DNA of 64,000 bases from Molossus alvarezi (Eukaryota; Chordata; Mammalia; Chiroptera; Molossidae): the NCBI GenBank assembly GCA_037176705.1, contig CM073887.1:60969001-61033000 (forward strand). The letters run 5' to 3'. The notes beneath the pieces are model-generated. The model worked only from the letters and a program-made list of their open reading frames with translations. It ran no database searches and had not been told where the DNA came from. The position numbers and the translations under genes are program-made. Positions 33,601-45,600 of this stretch are shown in pieces; within the stretch, counting starts at the first letter, position 1; each line of letters starts with the position of its first letter.

Positions 33601-36600
33601 CCTGATCAGCCTTCCAGGTTCCAGGGGTTTGCTCCATGACCTTCCTTGGCACGGATAGCTTTGTCTCAGCACTGGCCATATGGTGCCAACACTGTGCCTC
33701 CCACCAGCAGCGTGGTTCCCTGGGCAGACCTGAAACATGTCTTCCTGTCACTCAGCACAAGCTGTGGGTGCCTGAAGAACTGTGCGTGTGTTTGCTGAAA
33801 GGGCAGTCCCTCTTGCAGATTGGTACTTAACATTACAGGCTCATCCTCTTATCAACTATCACATACCAACACCCGGTGGTGTCAAAAGCCAAGCACAGAC
33901 TTAAACCCAGGCAAGGAGCAACAACCTCTGTAAATAATCCCTCCAAACATCACAATGACCCACTCAGGACACACAGCCCGGAGACTGTGGCTATAGCTGA
34001 CCTGAGGGTTGAGGACATCCACCAGCTCCCGTTTCCTCTGACAGAGGAGAAGTTTGCGCTTCAGCTCGTGGGCCTTTTTTAGGAGTGTCTCCTTCTCTCG
34101 GCACATCAGTAATAAATTCCTTTCTGCCTTTTCTTCAAAAGCTGCAAGACTATTTTCTATCTGTTAAGTGCAGAACAAGAGCTCAGGCTAGAGGGGACTC
34201 CATCTCTTGGCCGATAGAAGCCACCCTTCCACCCATGTCACACACGAATGCGGTTCCATGTTCACCTTCACGGCCAGTACAGTCAGGAGCAATGTTTGGG
34301 ATTCCATCAATTCAGAGAGATCCTTAAGGAGAAGGAAAAAATATGTTGGGTTCCTAATGAACTGGTGTAAATCCAGCTCTCTCCCCTGGGAGGGAAAGAA
34401 CCCTAATCCACATGTACTTTATTTAGTTCAGTAATTTGATAATTCGATACTGTATAACTTGCTGTTTTTATTATCTTGTTTAGTCTTCTTGGGCAGTCTG
34501 TGAGAAGGAAGAGGATGGTCTGGCCCCTCCCGGTGGTCAAGGGCCAGCTGGAGGGCTCCTGCCCACTCAGTGCCACTCGAACCTCCCACCCCAGTGAGAC
34601 CACAGCCTGGACATCTTCCTGCTGGGGGACAGGGCCTGCTAGCACCTTCCCTAGCATGGCACCGCAAACAAGGTCCCAATCTCATTTTTCACATGATCCC
34701 ATATTTGTATCTACTCCTGTACAGGTACTTGTAGAAATGAAATCTACAGCCCTGGCCAGTTTGGCTCAGCGGTTGAGCGTTGGCCTGTGGACCAGAAAGT
34801 CCCAGGTTTGGCACATACCACAAAAAAAGAAAGAAAAAAGAAACAAACTCTACAAATGATCTAAGAAAGTGTATTGGTTTTTTGTCCTAAAGGCATTTTT
34901 TTTTTAGCCTTACCTGAGGACAAAGGACATTTTTGCATTTACCTTAAGATAGAGCAGGAGGGACAGAGGAAGAAAGAGAGAAACATCGGTGTGAGAGAGA
35001 CACATCGACTGGCCGCCATCCACACGACCCCAACTGGGACTGGGGGCAAACTGCAATCGAGGTACGTGCTCTTAGTGGGAAGCAAACCCGGGACTCTCTG
35101 GTCTGCAGGCCGACGCTCTAACCCAGTGGTTCTCAACCTTCCTAATGCAGCGACCCTTTAATACAGTTCCTCATGCTGTATGTGGGCGTATCTGCATGTG
35201 GGTGGACCCGCCTGGAGATGGATAGAGGAGCGGTGTCTCGGTTCCTAAGACCATCGGAAATATGTGTTTTCCGACGGTCTTAGGCAATCCCTGTGAAAGG
35301 GTCATTCGACCCCCAAAGGAGTCACAACCCACAGGTTAAGAACCGCTGCTCTAACCACTGACCCAAACCAGCTAGGGCCTAAAAGGCATGATCTTGGATC
35401 CCCAGGCTTCACATAGCACCTGGCACAGGGCAGGAGCTAAATCAGATTTATCCAACCCATTAGCAGTTTCCCTCTCATTTCAGATACTTACTGAGTCCTT
35501 TTCCTGCGAGGCAGAAAATGATGTCGACTCGGTTTTCTTTGACATTGTTTTTTCTAATTGTGGAGTCTTTCTGAGCATACTTTTGTCTAAGATCAAGGAA
35601 AGCATTTTTAAGGTGAGAAGAGCAAACTTAGAAAGCTTGCTGAGATGCACTGCAACCCCCAACTGGAAAAATAAGGGGTGGAATGAACAATTTACCGTTA
35701 ATAGCTGAGAGGTCCAGATACGGTGGGGCAGTGCCGTGCCCATCCAGTAACGTGGACTGTAGGTCACCTTTGCCGAAGATGCCACTGCTCTCTGTGGGCC
35801 CAAGGAGAATCCTTTGAAGTCAACACAGTCACTAAGATGCCCTACACCTAAGCCAGGAAGCAGACAACATTTTTGGACAATACCACTTGCTTCCAAACCT
35901 AAGCCTGTTGCTAGGTAGTAGAAAAGGCAGAAAAACCTTTGGAAATTTCCAGGCATCAACTTGAATATATTTTAAAGAAGAATTAGACAAGCGAGGGATT
36001 CTGTATAACCCAAAGATGCAAGTAAGTCTTTCTACTTAGTTCAAGAAAAGCTGCTGTGTTCACGATATGAGTCTAACACATGCCATGGCTCTTTCTTCAG
36101 CAGCTTTTGGACTGTTCCCTTTATCATTTAGCCCCTATTTAAAAATGTGAAATTATCTCTGGCCGGTTTGGCTCAGCGGTTAGAGCGTCGGCCTGCGGTC
36201 CAGAGAGACCTGGGTTTGGTTCCCGCTAAGGGCACGTACCTCAGTTGTAGTTTGTCCCCGGACCGGCCCTGGTTGGTCGTGCGGGTGGCAGCCACTCAAT
36301 GTGTCCCTTTCACGTCGATGTTTCTCTCTCCCCTCTCTCTCTCTCTCCCACTCTATCTGAACAAAAAATGGAAAAATGTCCTTGGGTGAGGATTTAAAAA
36401 AAAGTGAAATTATACCCTATACCATCTAAAATGGGCACTTGTGTACTGCATGCTTTAATTAAGTAAGGGCTCCAGAGGACAGCAAAATGAACAGGTGGTA
36501 TGACAATGCACTCTATCATATTAGAAACTAAAACAGAAAACAATTACATGAACAACTATGCAGTTGAGAAAATGAATATGTGGAAATAAAAAGAGCAAAG

Positions 36601-39600
36601 TCACAACAATGTGTAGGGCAAGGTAGCATTTGTGTTAAAATCTTTTAAAAATTCTAAATAGACAAAAATATATCAAGAGTAGCTGCCTCCTGGGTGGGAA
36701 GCTGGGAATTTGAGGTGGGAGATGGTGACTTTTTATTGCTACGGCTTCTGCACAGGTTAAATGTTTTGTCATCTGCATGTACAGTATTTCCATTAAGAAA
36801 TGTACTTTCCTATAAAGTCATATAATGGAATTCGAAAAGCAGTCCTCTAAATCATAGTTATGCGTGAACTATGGTTTCTTAGCCTTGGCACTACTGACAT
36901 TTGGGGCTGGATAATTTTGTGCTGTGGGGTTGTCCTGTGCACTACAGGGTGTTGAACATCCTTGGCCTCCACCCATTACATGCAAGTAGCATAGCTCCGC
37001 CCTCATTCACAACAACTAAAAATGTCTCCAGATATTGTCCAGTGTTCCCTAGGGGTCAGAATTGCCCCCAGGTGAGAACCCTGATTTTGAAATGTGACAC
37101 CACCAGTTTCTGACCCCTCAGGCCATGCCAGTTTTCTCAGCTTTATGCATGGTGCTCAACTAATTGCAAGAGAAAACACTAGAAGGTGGTGCCTACTTCT
37201 CAATCATGTCTGGATCAAGGAATAGTGCAAATTCTGACAAACATCTAAATCAGTATCAGCATACTTACAGCTTGCAGGCCAAACCCAGTCCACTTTCTCT
37301 GTTAACAGTTTTACTGGGACACAGACATGCCCATTTGTGTATATATGGTCTGTGGCTCCTTTCATGCTACAAATGGCAGAGTAGAGTCTTTGTGCCAGAG
37401 AGTATTTGTCCTGCAGAGCCTAAACAATTTACTGTCTGGCTCAGAAAAGGTTTGCTGACCCTTGATCTGAATAATAAGGTAGAAAATAAAAGTTGTAAGA
37501 GAATATATTTAATTTTTTCCTGAGACTCAAAGCTATTGCCATTTTGAACAAAGAAGTGAGGGCTGAGAAATAGTTTTGCTCTTTGTGAACTGCTCTCATG
37601 CAAAAGAAGAGCTGTCCCATCTTGCTATAGAGATGGGCACGTAAGGCACTGGACAAACTGCTATAGTGGGAGCGGCCTTTCCAGACTTCTACATGAACAC
37701 GCTGACTAGAACTATACCAAACCCGCCAACAGTGATGGTCTGAACAGCAGATTGCGAGGGAACTTCCCCCTCCTGGTCTAAATTTTCCTTTATTTTCTTT
37801 TTAAATAATGAACACATGCCACATCTATAATCAGCAAAACTGAAAGGTTTTAGATGAAAGATATTGGGAGACCATTACAAGAAAGACCCTACCCAAGGCA
37901 GTGAGAGGCAGGAGGCTGAGGCCTCACACCTTTTCTAGTCCTGGTCTTGGAGCTCTGGCAGGAAATATTCACATGATTAAGGAACTGTTGTCACAAGAAA
38001 GAGCCATGTTGGCAACCTGGCTTTTCTCTGGGGCACACAGGAAGGAAGTGACCACCCCCACCCCCCTGCCATCCCCTTTCAGCTCCCCGACCTGCCCCAA
38101 ATCTGTCCTTACACTTTTCCCAGCTCTTTCTTATGATGATTCCAAGAAAGAAAAGAGATCATTTTAATTTAGCATACTTGAAAACATAATTCACCACCAC
38201 GCTCATTACTTCCCGAGCTCCACAGTTGTTTTACACACTCCCTCCATCGTTACAGACCTTTGCTCTTCTGGAGTGAGTTAGGTTTCCTTCCACCTTCAGG
38301 TATCTTCCCACTGGTCTTTAAAGCATCTGTTGCAGGAGCCTGTTAGGGAACACATGACAGTCAGGGGACAAGATACCTCCCCTTCATGAGATGCTTTATG
38401 GTCTGCACCTGCTCTTACTTTGAAGCAAGGGACAGAACTAAGGAGTGCTGACATTTAATTTCATAAATACAGGACAAACTAATTTTGCCAAAAAGGATAT
38501 CCTCACATGCATAGAACATAGGAAACTACCAAAATGTTTGCTAGTGATTATCTCCAACATGGCAGATTACAGATGACTGGTTTTCTGTATACTTTTTAGT
38601 ATTTGCCAGTTTTATAAACAGACTATATTATTTTGGTCCTCAGGAAAAACAAAGATTTTGTACAGGTATTAATCTTCAAAACTTACAAAAAGGCAAGCGA
38701 CGCATGGAGCTAGCAAGCCATTGTAATATAACATAAAAGAAAAAAGAAACCTTTACAGAGTGAACATACTTCAATGCACAGAGACCACAACTATTCAACC
38801 TTGCCTTAGAATAAGAAATAAAAGGCAAACAGGTAGTAAAGGAAAAAGTAAAATTCATCTTTCAGACATGATTCTGTGTTTTTTTTAAATATATTTTTAT
38901 TGATATTTTTAGAGAGAGGGGGAGATAGAAACATCCACATGAGAGAGAAATATCAATCGGCTGCCTCCTGCACACCCCCAACTGGAGATCAAGCCCACAA
39001 CCCTGGCATGTGCCCTGATCAGGAATTGAACAGGGACCTCTCAGTCCATGGGACAATGCACCATCCACTAAGCCACACTGGTGTGGTGGCAATTAGTTTT
39101 TGACACAGGTGATGAGACAATAAATGGGGAAAGTCCTTTCAACAAATGGTACTGTAATATGAGAACATCCATACACTTAAAAATGAACTTCCTTTCCAAC
39201 ATTGCACCAGATATAATGGATCACAGATCTTAATTATTATTTTTTTAACCCTCACCCAAGGACATTTTTCTATTTATCATCAGACAGAGTGGGAGGGAGA
39301 GAGAGAGAGGGAAACATCAATGTGAGAGAGACACATCAACTAGTTGCCTCTCACACGACACAACCAGGACCAGGGACGAACCACAACCGAGGTACATGCC
39401 CTTGACCAGAATCAACCCTGAGACTCATTGGTCCACGGGTTGACAATCCAACTGCTGAGCCAAACCGTCCAGAGCTGGATCACAGATCTTAATGTAAAAC
39501 TATAAAACTCCTAAAAGAAAATATGGAAGAGTCTTTTTGATCTTGGGTTAGGTAAAGATTTCCTTTTCTTTCTTTCTTTTTTTTTTTTTGTGGTACGTGC

Positions 39601-42600
39601 CCCTAGCAGGAACCGAACCCAGGACTCTCTGGTCCACAGGCCGATGCTCAACCACTGAGCCAAACTGGCCAGGGCTAGGCAAAGATTTCTTAGGTAAGAC
39701 ACCAAAAATATAATCCATAAATGCAAAATCAATAACTTGGACTTCATCAAAATCAAGAATTTCTGCTCCTCATAAGACACTTAATAAAATGAAGCCACAA
39801 AAGACAAGCCATACCCTGGCCAGATAGCTCAACTGGTTAAAGCATCATCCCAATATACCAAGGTTATGAGTTCAATCCCAAATCAAGGCACATGCAAGAA
39901 TCAACCAATGAGTGCATAAATGGGTGGAACAATAAATCAAATATATTTCTCTCCCTCATCAATCAATAAATTTTAATTAAAAAAATAGGACAAGCCACAG
40001 AGTGGGAAAAAATATTTGCAAATCACTATACAGGGTTGACATCCAAGATGTAGAAAGAGCTCTCAAAACTCCTTAATGGGAAAACAAACAACCAAATTAA
40101 AAAAGGGGTCAAATTCTAATGGACAAATCACCACAGGTATAAGAATGGACAATAAGTCCATGAAAAGATGCTCAATATCATAAATTGTTATTGAAATGCA
40201 ATTAAAACCATCATGAGATACTACTTCACACCCATTAGAATGGCTTCAATCTTACAGTACTGACCAGAACCCTCTCTGGCTGGTGGGAATGTAAAATGGT
40301 TCAGCTACTTTGGACAATAGGCATTTTCTTACAGAGTCACACGCATGCTTACACTATAACCCAGTAAGTTCCCTCCTAGGAGAAATGGTACTATGACCAC
40401 ACAGACTCCTGCACAGAAATGTTTAAGGTGGCTTTATTCAAAATCACCAGAAATTGGAAACAAACCAAACGTCCTTCACTGACTGAGCACACTGTGGTCC
40501 ATCCATACAATGGAATATTCTTTAGCCATCAGAAGGAACACTAGGTGTGACAGGCAACGTGCTCTTTATGTGAAAGAAGGCAGATAAGAGAGGCTGCATC
40601 CTGTGTGACACTTTTTAAATGACCTACGGAAAAGCCAAAGCTACAGGGACAGAAAATAGATCAGGGCTGCCTAGGGCCAGCTCCATCACAGCTGCACAAG
40701 GGGATTTTGGGAGACGACAGACTGTTCTGCATCTTGATTGTGGTGGGTCTGTGACTGGATGTGTTTGTCAAAATTCACAGAACTGGATGCTGACAAGAGT
40801 ATCACTTACTCTATGTACATTATATAGTGGGTCCTCAAATAACACTGTTTCATTACACAGTTGATGAGATGTCATAGGAACTTTACTCTTGTTTACATCA
40901 ATTGGCCTACAGTAAAACTGGTTTCATTACACATCGTTTCACCACAGTTCCAAGAACCTATTGACGACATTAAATGAGGACTTCTATACCTTAATTTAAA
41001 ACATGTAAAAAAAAGAAAACAAGGAAACTCTTCAAGATCTAAAATACTACATGCAGCAAGTAGACACACGGGGGCGCTGTAACTAAGTCTGCAAGGCAAC
41101 ATTACAATTATGAAGTGGGCTGTGATCCTTTGTGAGCATCACTTCGATACTGTAAACCACGGATTCTGAGTGATGTATCAATGCAGGTTCATGACTGTAA
41201 ATATGCACCACTCTGGTACAGGATGCTGATAGTGGGGGAGACTGCACATGTATGCAGTGGGGAGGTAAGTACATGGGAAATCTCTGTACCTTCTACTTAA
41301 TTTTGCTGTGAACCTAAAACTGCTCTTAAAAAAATAAAGTCCAAAGAAGATGTACTAAATATAGACAATGGAATACTACTTAGCCATAAGAAAAGATGAA
41401 ATACTGCCATTTGCAACAACATGGATAGCATAATAGCTAAGCTAAATAAGTCAATCATAAAAAGCTAAGAACCATGACTTCACTCATGTGGGATATAAAA
41501 CTGAACCTCATAGATGCTGACCACAGTGTAGTAGTTACCAGAGGGAAGGGATGGGGTGGGGAAGGTAAAGAGGCCAAATATATGGTGACGGAAGATGGTC
41601 TGACTTTGGCTGGTGGGCACACAATGTAGGATACAGATCTTGTATCACAGATCTGTACACTTGAAACCTATATGATCCTATTAAACAATGTCACCCCCAA
41701 TAAGTTTAATTTTTTTAAAAAGTCCATTAAAAAAAAAATCACTCCAAGAAGTATATGAAACAGTTTGTGCAAAGCTATCCTTTTTCTTCAGGCTGGACCT
41801 TAAGTCACATTTTTAAGAACCCGCAATCCACCCTATACAGATTAAAAAAAGATAGTAGAAATGCCCTGGCCAGTTTGGCTCAGCGGTTAGAACGCCAGCC
41901 TGCTGACCAAAGAATCTCAGGTTCAATTCCGGTCAAGGGCACGTGCTTTGGTTGCGGTTCGGTCCCCCTGGTCAGGGTCCTGTGGGAGGCAACCAGTCAA
42001 TGTCTCTGTCTCTGTCTCTGTCTCTGTCTCTGTCTCTGTCTCTCTCTCTTTCTCTCCCCCCCTTCCTTCTTCCCTCCCACTCTGTCTAAAAATAAGTGGA
42101 AAAATATCCTCAGGTGAGGATTAAGAAAAAAAAAAGAGATAGTGGAAATGAATATTTAACTAAGTTTTACCATAAACAATTATTGGGAAAATAGAGGGAT
42201 AACACGACCTTCACCTCAACACATTCGCAGTAGGAACACACTGAAACAAAATATGTATTTGGGTAACACACTGATTGTTTTCATTAAACATCATACAAAG
42301 TATGTTCTCATGTTGTTAAGTGTTCCATGCCATCATTTGCAATGATTTCATTATTTTCATGGTATGACCACAGGTAGTTCATGAAACTCTTCCTCTACTA
42401 CTGGTGTTTCAGGTACATTATTTTCCCCACAGTTGTCTATAACTCTGCAGGTATTTTTTAAATACCAGCTAAGGCCAGGAACTGTATGCTGGACACTTAC
42501 TAGAGCTGCTTTCAGAACAGAATCCAAAAGGAATGATGGGGTTGAAAGCAGAACAATTTTAGGTTTCAACAGAGATCATGGCTTTGCAAAAGGAATTCTC

Positions 42601-45600
42601 AAAGACACTGGCCACTCACAACAGAGACACATGACTCAGTATGAAGGGTACAATGACCTCAAAGGCAAGTGGGCAAAATCCGCAAAATGCTGCCTTTGGA
42701 ACCAGGCTGTCTGGCTTGAATAACTTGTGTCAGAATCCTAAATTCATTAGAACTCCCATTAGAACTGTTTCATACAGTATGTGTTACCTTTTTGGTGGTT
42801 TTCTTCTCATACTGCAGATATCGGGATTCGACCACTTTTCCACCTGTGGGGGACACACTGTTGGTTTATAACAAAACTACAATAGTGGTACGTGAAGACC
42901 CAGCATGCATGAGGATCCATATCCCTCCCCCAGAGCCAGGTGCTATCAGCCCTCCCTGCTCAAAAGCAGAAATGGGGGAGCTGATCCCCCTTGCTCCTCT
43001 CAGACCCTGTTCTTCAGTACCCTCAAGTATGTTTGGGACACCTAATATGTGCAAGAACATTTATGGGACACCTGCTGTATGCAAAAACATGTTTGAGACA
43101 CCTACTATATATCAGTCCCTGGGCTTGAGACAAAGCCACAGAGATCCACAGGAGCAGAAAGAAGACTCAGGGGCAGGGTAGGGAAAGGAAGACAAACCTA
43201 CCACAAAGGGCCATCTGTTTGCTGTGGTCGTGACCCCAATCGCCCCTTCCCCCAGTATCTCTGGCCCACTCATGGTACCACCTTTCATATACCCTCACCT
43301 CACCTCTCCTAGATCAGGACCACTCTCCCCTGGACACATTCAGCACCAAGGCCCTTCCCAGACACAGTATATCCCTGTGACAGCCCAGCACAGGTCCTCT
43401 TCCACACCTGCCCCTTGGGCACTGAACATGGATAGAGGAAACCCCACATGTCCTCCCAACATCCAGGGGCTCTGCTGCAACCCCAGTAATCACTCACAGT
43501 TATTTGTTCTGTCCCCCACTCCCTCTCCCGGACCCTCCCTCATACCTTCTCCTCCGGGCCCATCCCTCTGGTCAGCTGGGGATCACTAGGAAGATAGCAG
43601 CGGCCCAGAAGACCCTCCTATCTTGGCATCCAGCCACCTCCCAACCTCAGGGCAGCATCCTGGTCCCACCATGTGGAGGGACCTCTGCTCCTGGGTAAAG
43701 AGAATCCCCACTCTTGTTGTTAGAGCCCAGCCCCCACCCCATAAGGAAACTGCCCTGACAACCCGTCTCCTCCTCACCCCGACACTTCTGCTCCTCTCCA
43801 CAGGTCACACTGTTAATCTCCCCCAATCCAGCCCCTTGGGCTCACCCTCACTTCTCTGCCTCCCCTTGACAATGCTGGTTCCTTCTCCCCTCCTCCCTCT
43901 CCCCTTGAATCCCCCCACACACCTTGAATCTCACATCCACCACTGCACAGAAGAAATTCATTTCAGCAAGACCTCCCTGTTCCGAAACCCATCAGCCATT
44001 CTTAGTCCTCATCCAGAGCTATTGGCAGCACTGAGCACAGTCCTTGCTCTCATGCCCCCTCCTCTTGAAATAACCTATGGCCTCCTGGCCCGCTGACCCC
44101 TGGTGGCTGACAACAGGCTATCTTGCAGATCCACCAGCTGGTGAAGCCAGAGTGTCTCTAGGCATCCTTCTGACCTAGTCACCTCCCTGCTCCCCTCACT
44201 TACTCCGTTCCCTTTTGCTGTTCTCCAAAAGAACCAATGGGCTGCTCCTGCGCCTGCCCTCCTCCCAGCTCTGCTAAGCCCAGTACCTCTCTTAGACCCT
44301 GCTGTTTTACCCACAGCATCTGGTATCATCCTCTGCACCCTGGGTCTCCTTACTTCTCCACTGGTTACACTGCTCATGTCCCAGACAGCCAGCTCCCCGA
44401 GGGCAGGAACTTATGTCTGTTTGGCTTACTGCTGTATTCCACCACCCTGCAGGGAGTAGGTGCTCAACAATGATCAAATGCACGATTCTGCACTTTTTTC
44501 TAGGTGCCTCTAGAGCTCAGGGTGCCGTTTTACTGAAGAGACCGAGGGTAAGTAATACGGTCAATGTCACACAGCTTGCCAGTTCAGTTCAGCAAGACTG
44601 ATTTCTATCATATCTTCACACCAGGATTTGTAGCTGCCACCCACAGTTAACGGGGAGCCTGGTGTGAGCCATGGAGGTAGAGGTCACCCTGAGCATGTCA
44701 CAGGCAGGGAAGAGCTGTGCCTACAGGGTGAGTGGGCTCAGATAACCAGGAAGGAGGTACCTAAGGTCAAGGCTAGGACCAGGCAGGGTCTGGGGAAGAG
44801 AACCAAGCCCAAGGGTCTGCCACTGGACATGAGGGATTGGGGCAAAGGATATCCCTGGTTCCAAGCAGGTGTGGCCAACCTGTGTTGGGTCTTTCTAATA
44901 CCATTAGCAAAGGGTGTTGCACATCTAGGAAAAATCTGAGGCTCTGGGTTCCTTGAACAGTTGAAAGCAATTTCAAGTTTCTGGAAAACTATAATGCACC
45001 TGTTTGTTTTATTTATTTTTTTATCCTCATCCAAGGACATTTTTGCATTTATCTTCAGATAGAGTGGGAGGGAGAGAGGGAGGATGAGAAAGAGAAACAT
45101 CGATGTGAGAGAGACACATCGAGTGGTTGCCACCCACACGACCCCAACCGGGGCCGGGAACAAATTGCAATCGAGGTACGTGCCCTTAGCGGGAAGGGAA
45201 CCTGGGACTCTCTGGTCTGCAGGTCGACGCTCTAACCGCTGAGCCAAACCGGCCAGGGCGCACCTGTTTGTTTTAAAAGGTGGTGGGTTTTCCACAGTGG
45301 CAATGTTACAGTGAAGGATATAATTTGTGTTCAAGAACCAGACCGCATATAAACAGAAGAGATGTTACAGACAAGATCCTGCTCGAAGTTCTCTGAGACA
45401 CACACAACCACAGAGCACACTTTAAGAAAATACTCCATTGCCCTGGCCGGTTTGGCTCGGCGGTTAGAGCGTCAGCCTGTGGTCCTGAGAGACCCGGGTT
45501 CGTTCCCGCTAAGGGTGCGTACCTCGGTTGCAGTTTGTCCCTGGCCCTGGTCGGTTGTGCGGGTGGCAGCCACTCGGTGTGTTCCTTTCACATTGATGTT

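Larger units (their letters stand above)
39110..40820 (+). mobile_element. L1 3' part, interrupted by three SINEs
   Basis: Old L1 ORF2 to 3' UTR on the plus strand: GGGGAAAGTCCTTTCAACAA, AATGTAAAACTATAAAACTC, TACTACTTCACACCCATTAG and GACGACAGACTGTTCTGCAT. Broken by SINEs at 39235, 39563 and 39814; reading frames are not intact. Confidence 0.85.

Noticed and set aside
35480..35959. 159-codon continuous open frame as a single HAUS8 exon
   Set aside because: It crosses a 109-bp intron with consensus GT and AG. Splicing gives the better match (LDLSAIN-D-KSMLRKTPQL).
43224..43589. 121-codon proline- and serine-rich open frame on the plus strand
   Set aside because: Lies in HAUS8 intron 2 antisense, next to an L2 element, in C-rich sequence without stop codons. 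No domain and no splice or promoter support.
44738..45334. 198-codon open frame on the minus strand
   Set aside because: Most of it runs through the SINE at 45012-45259; SINE reading frames recur at many loci in the window with the same RLERRPA-type peptide.
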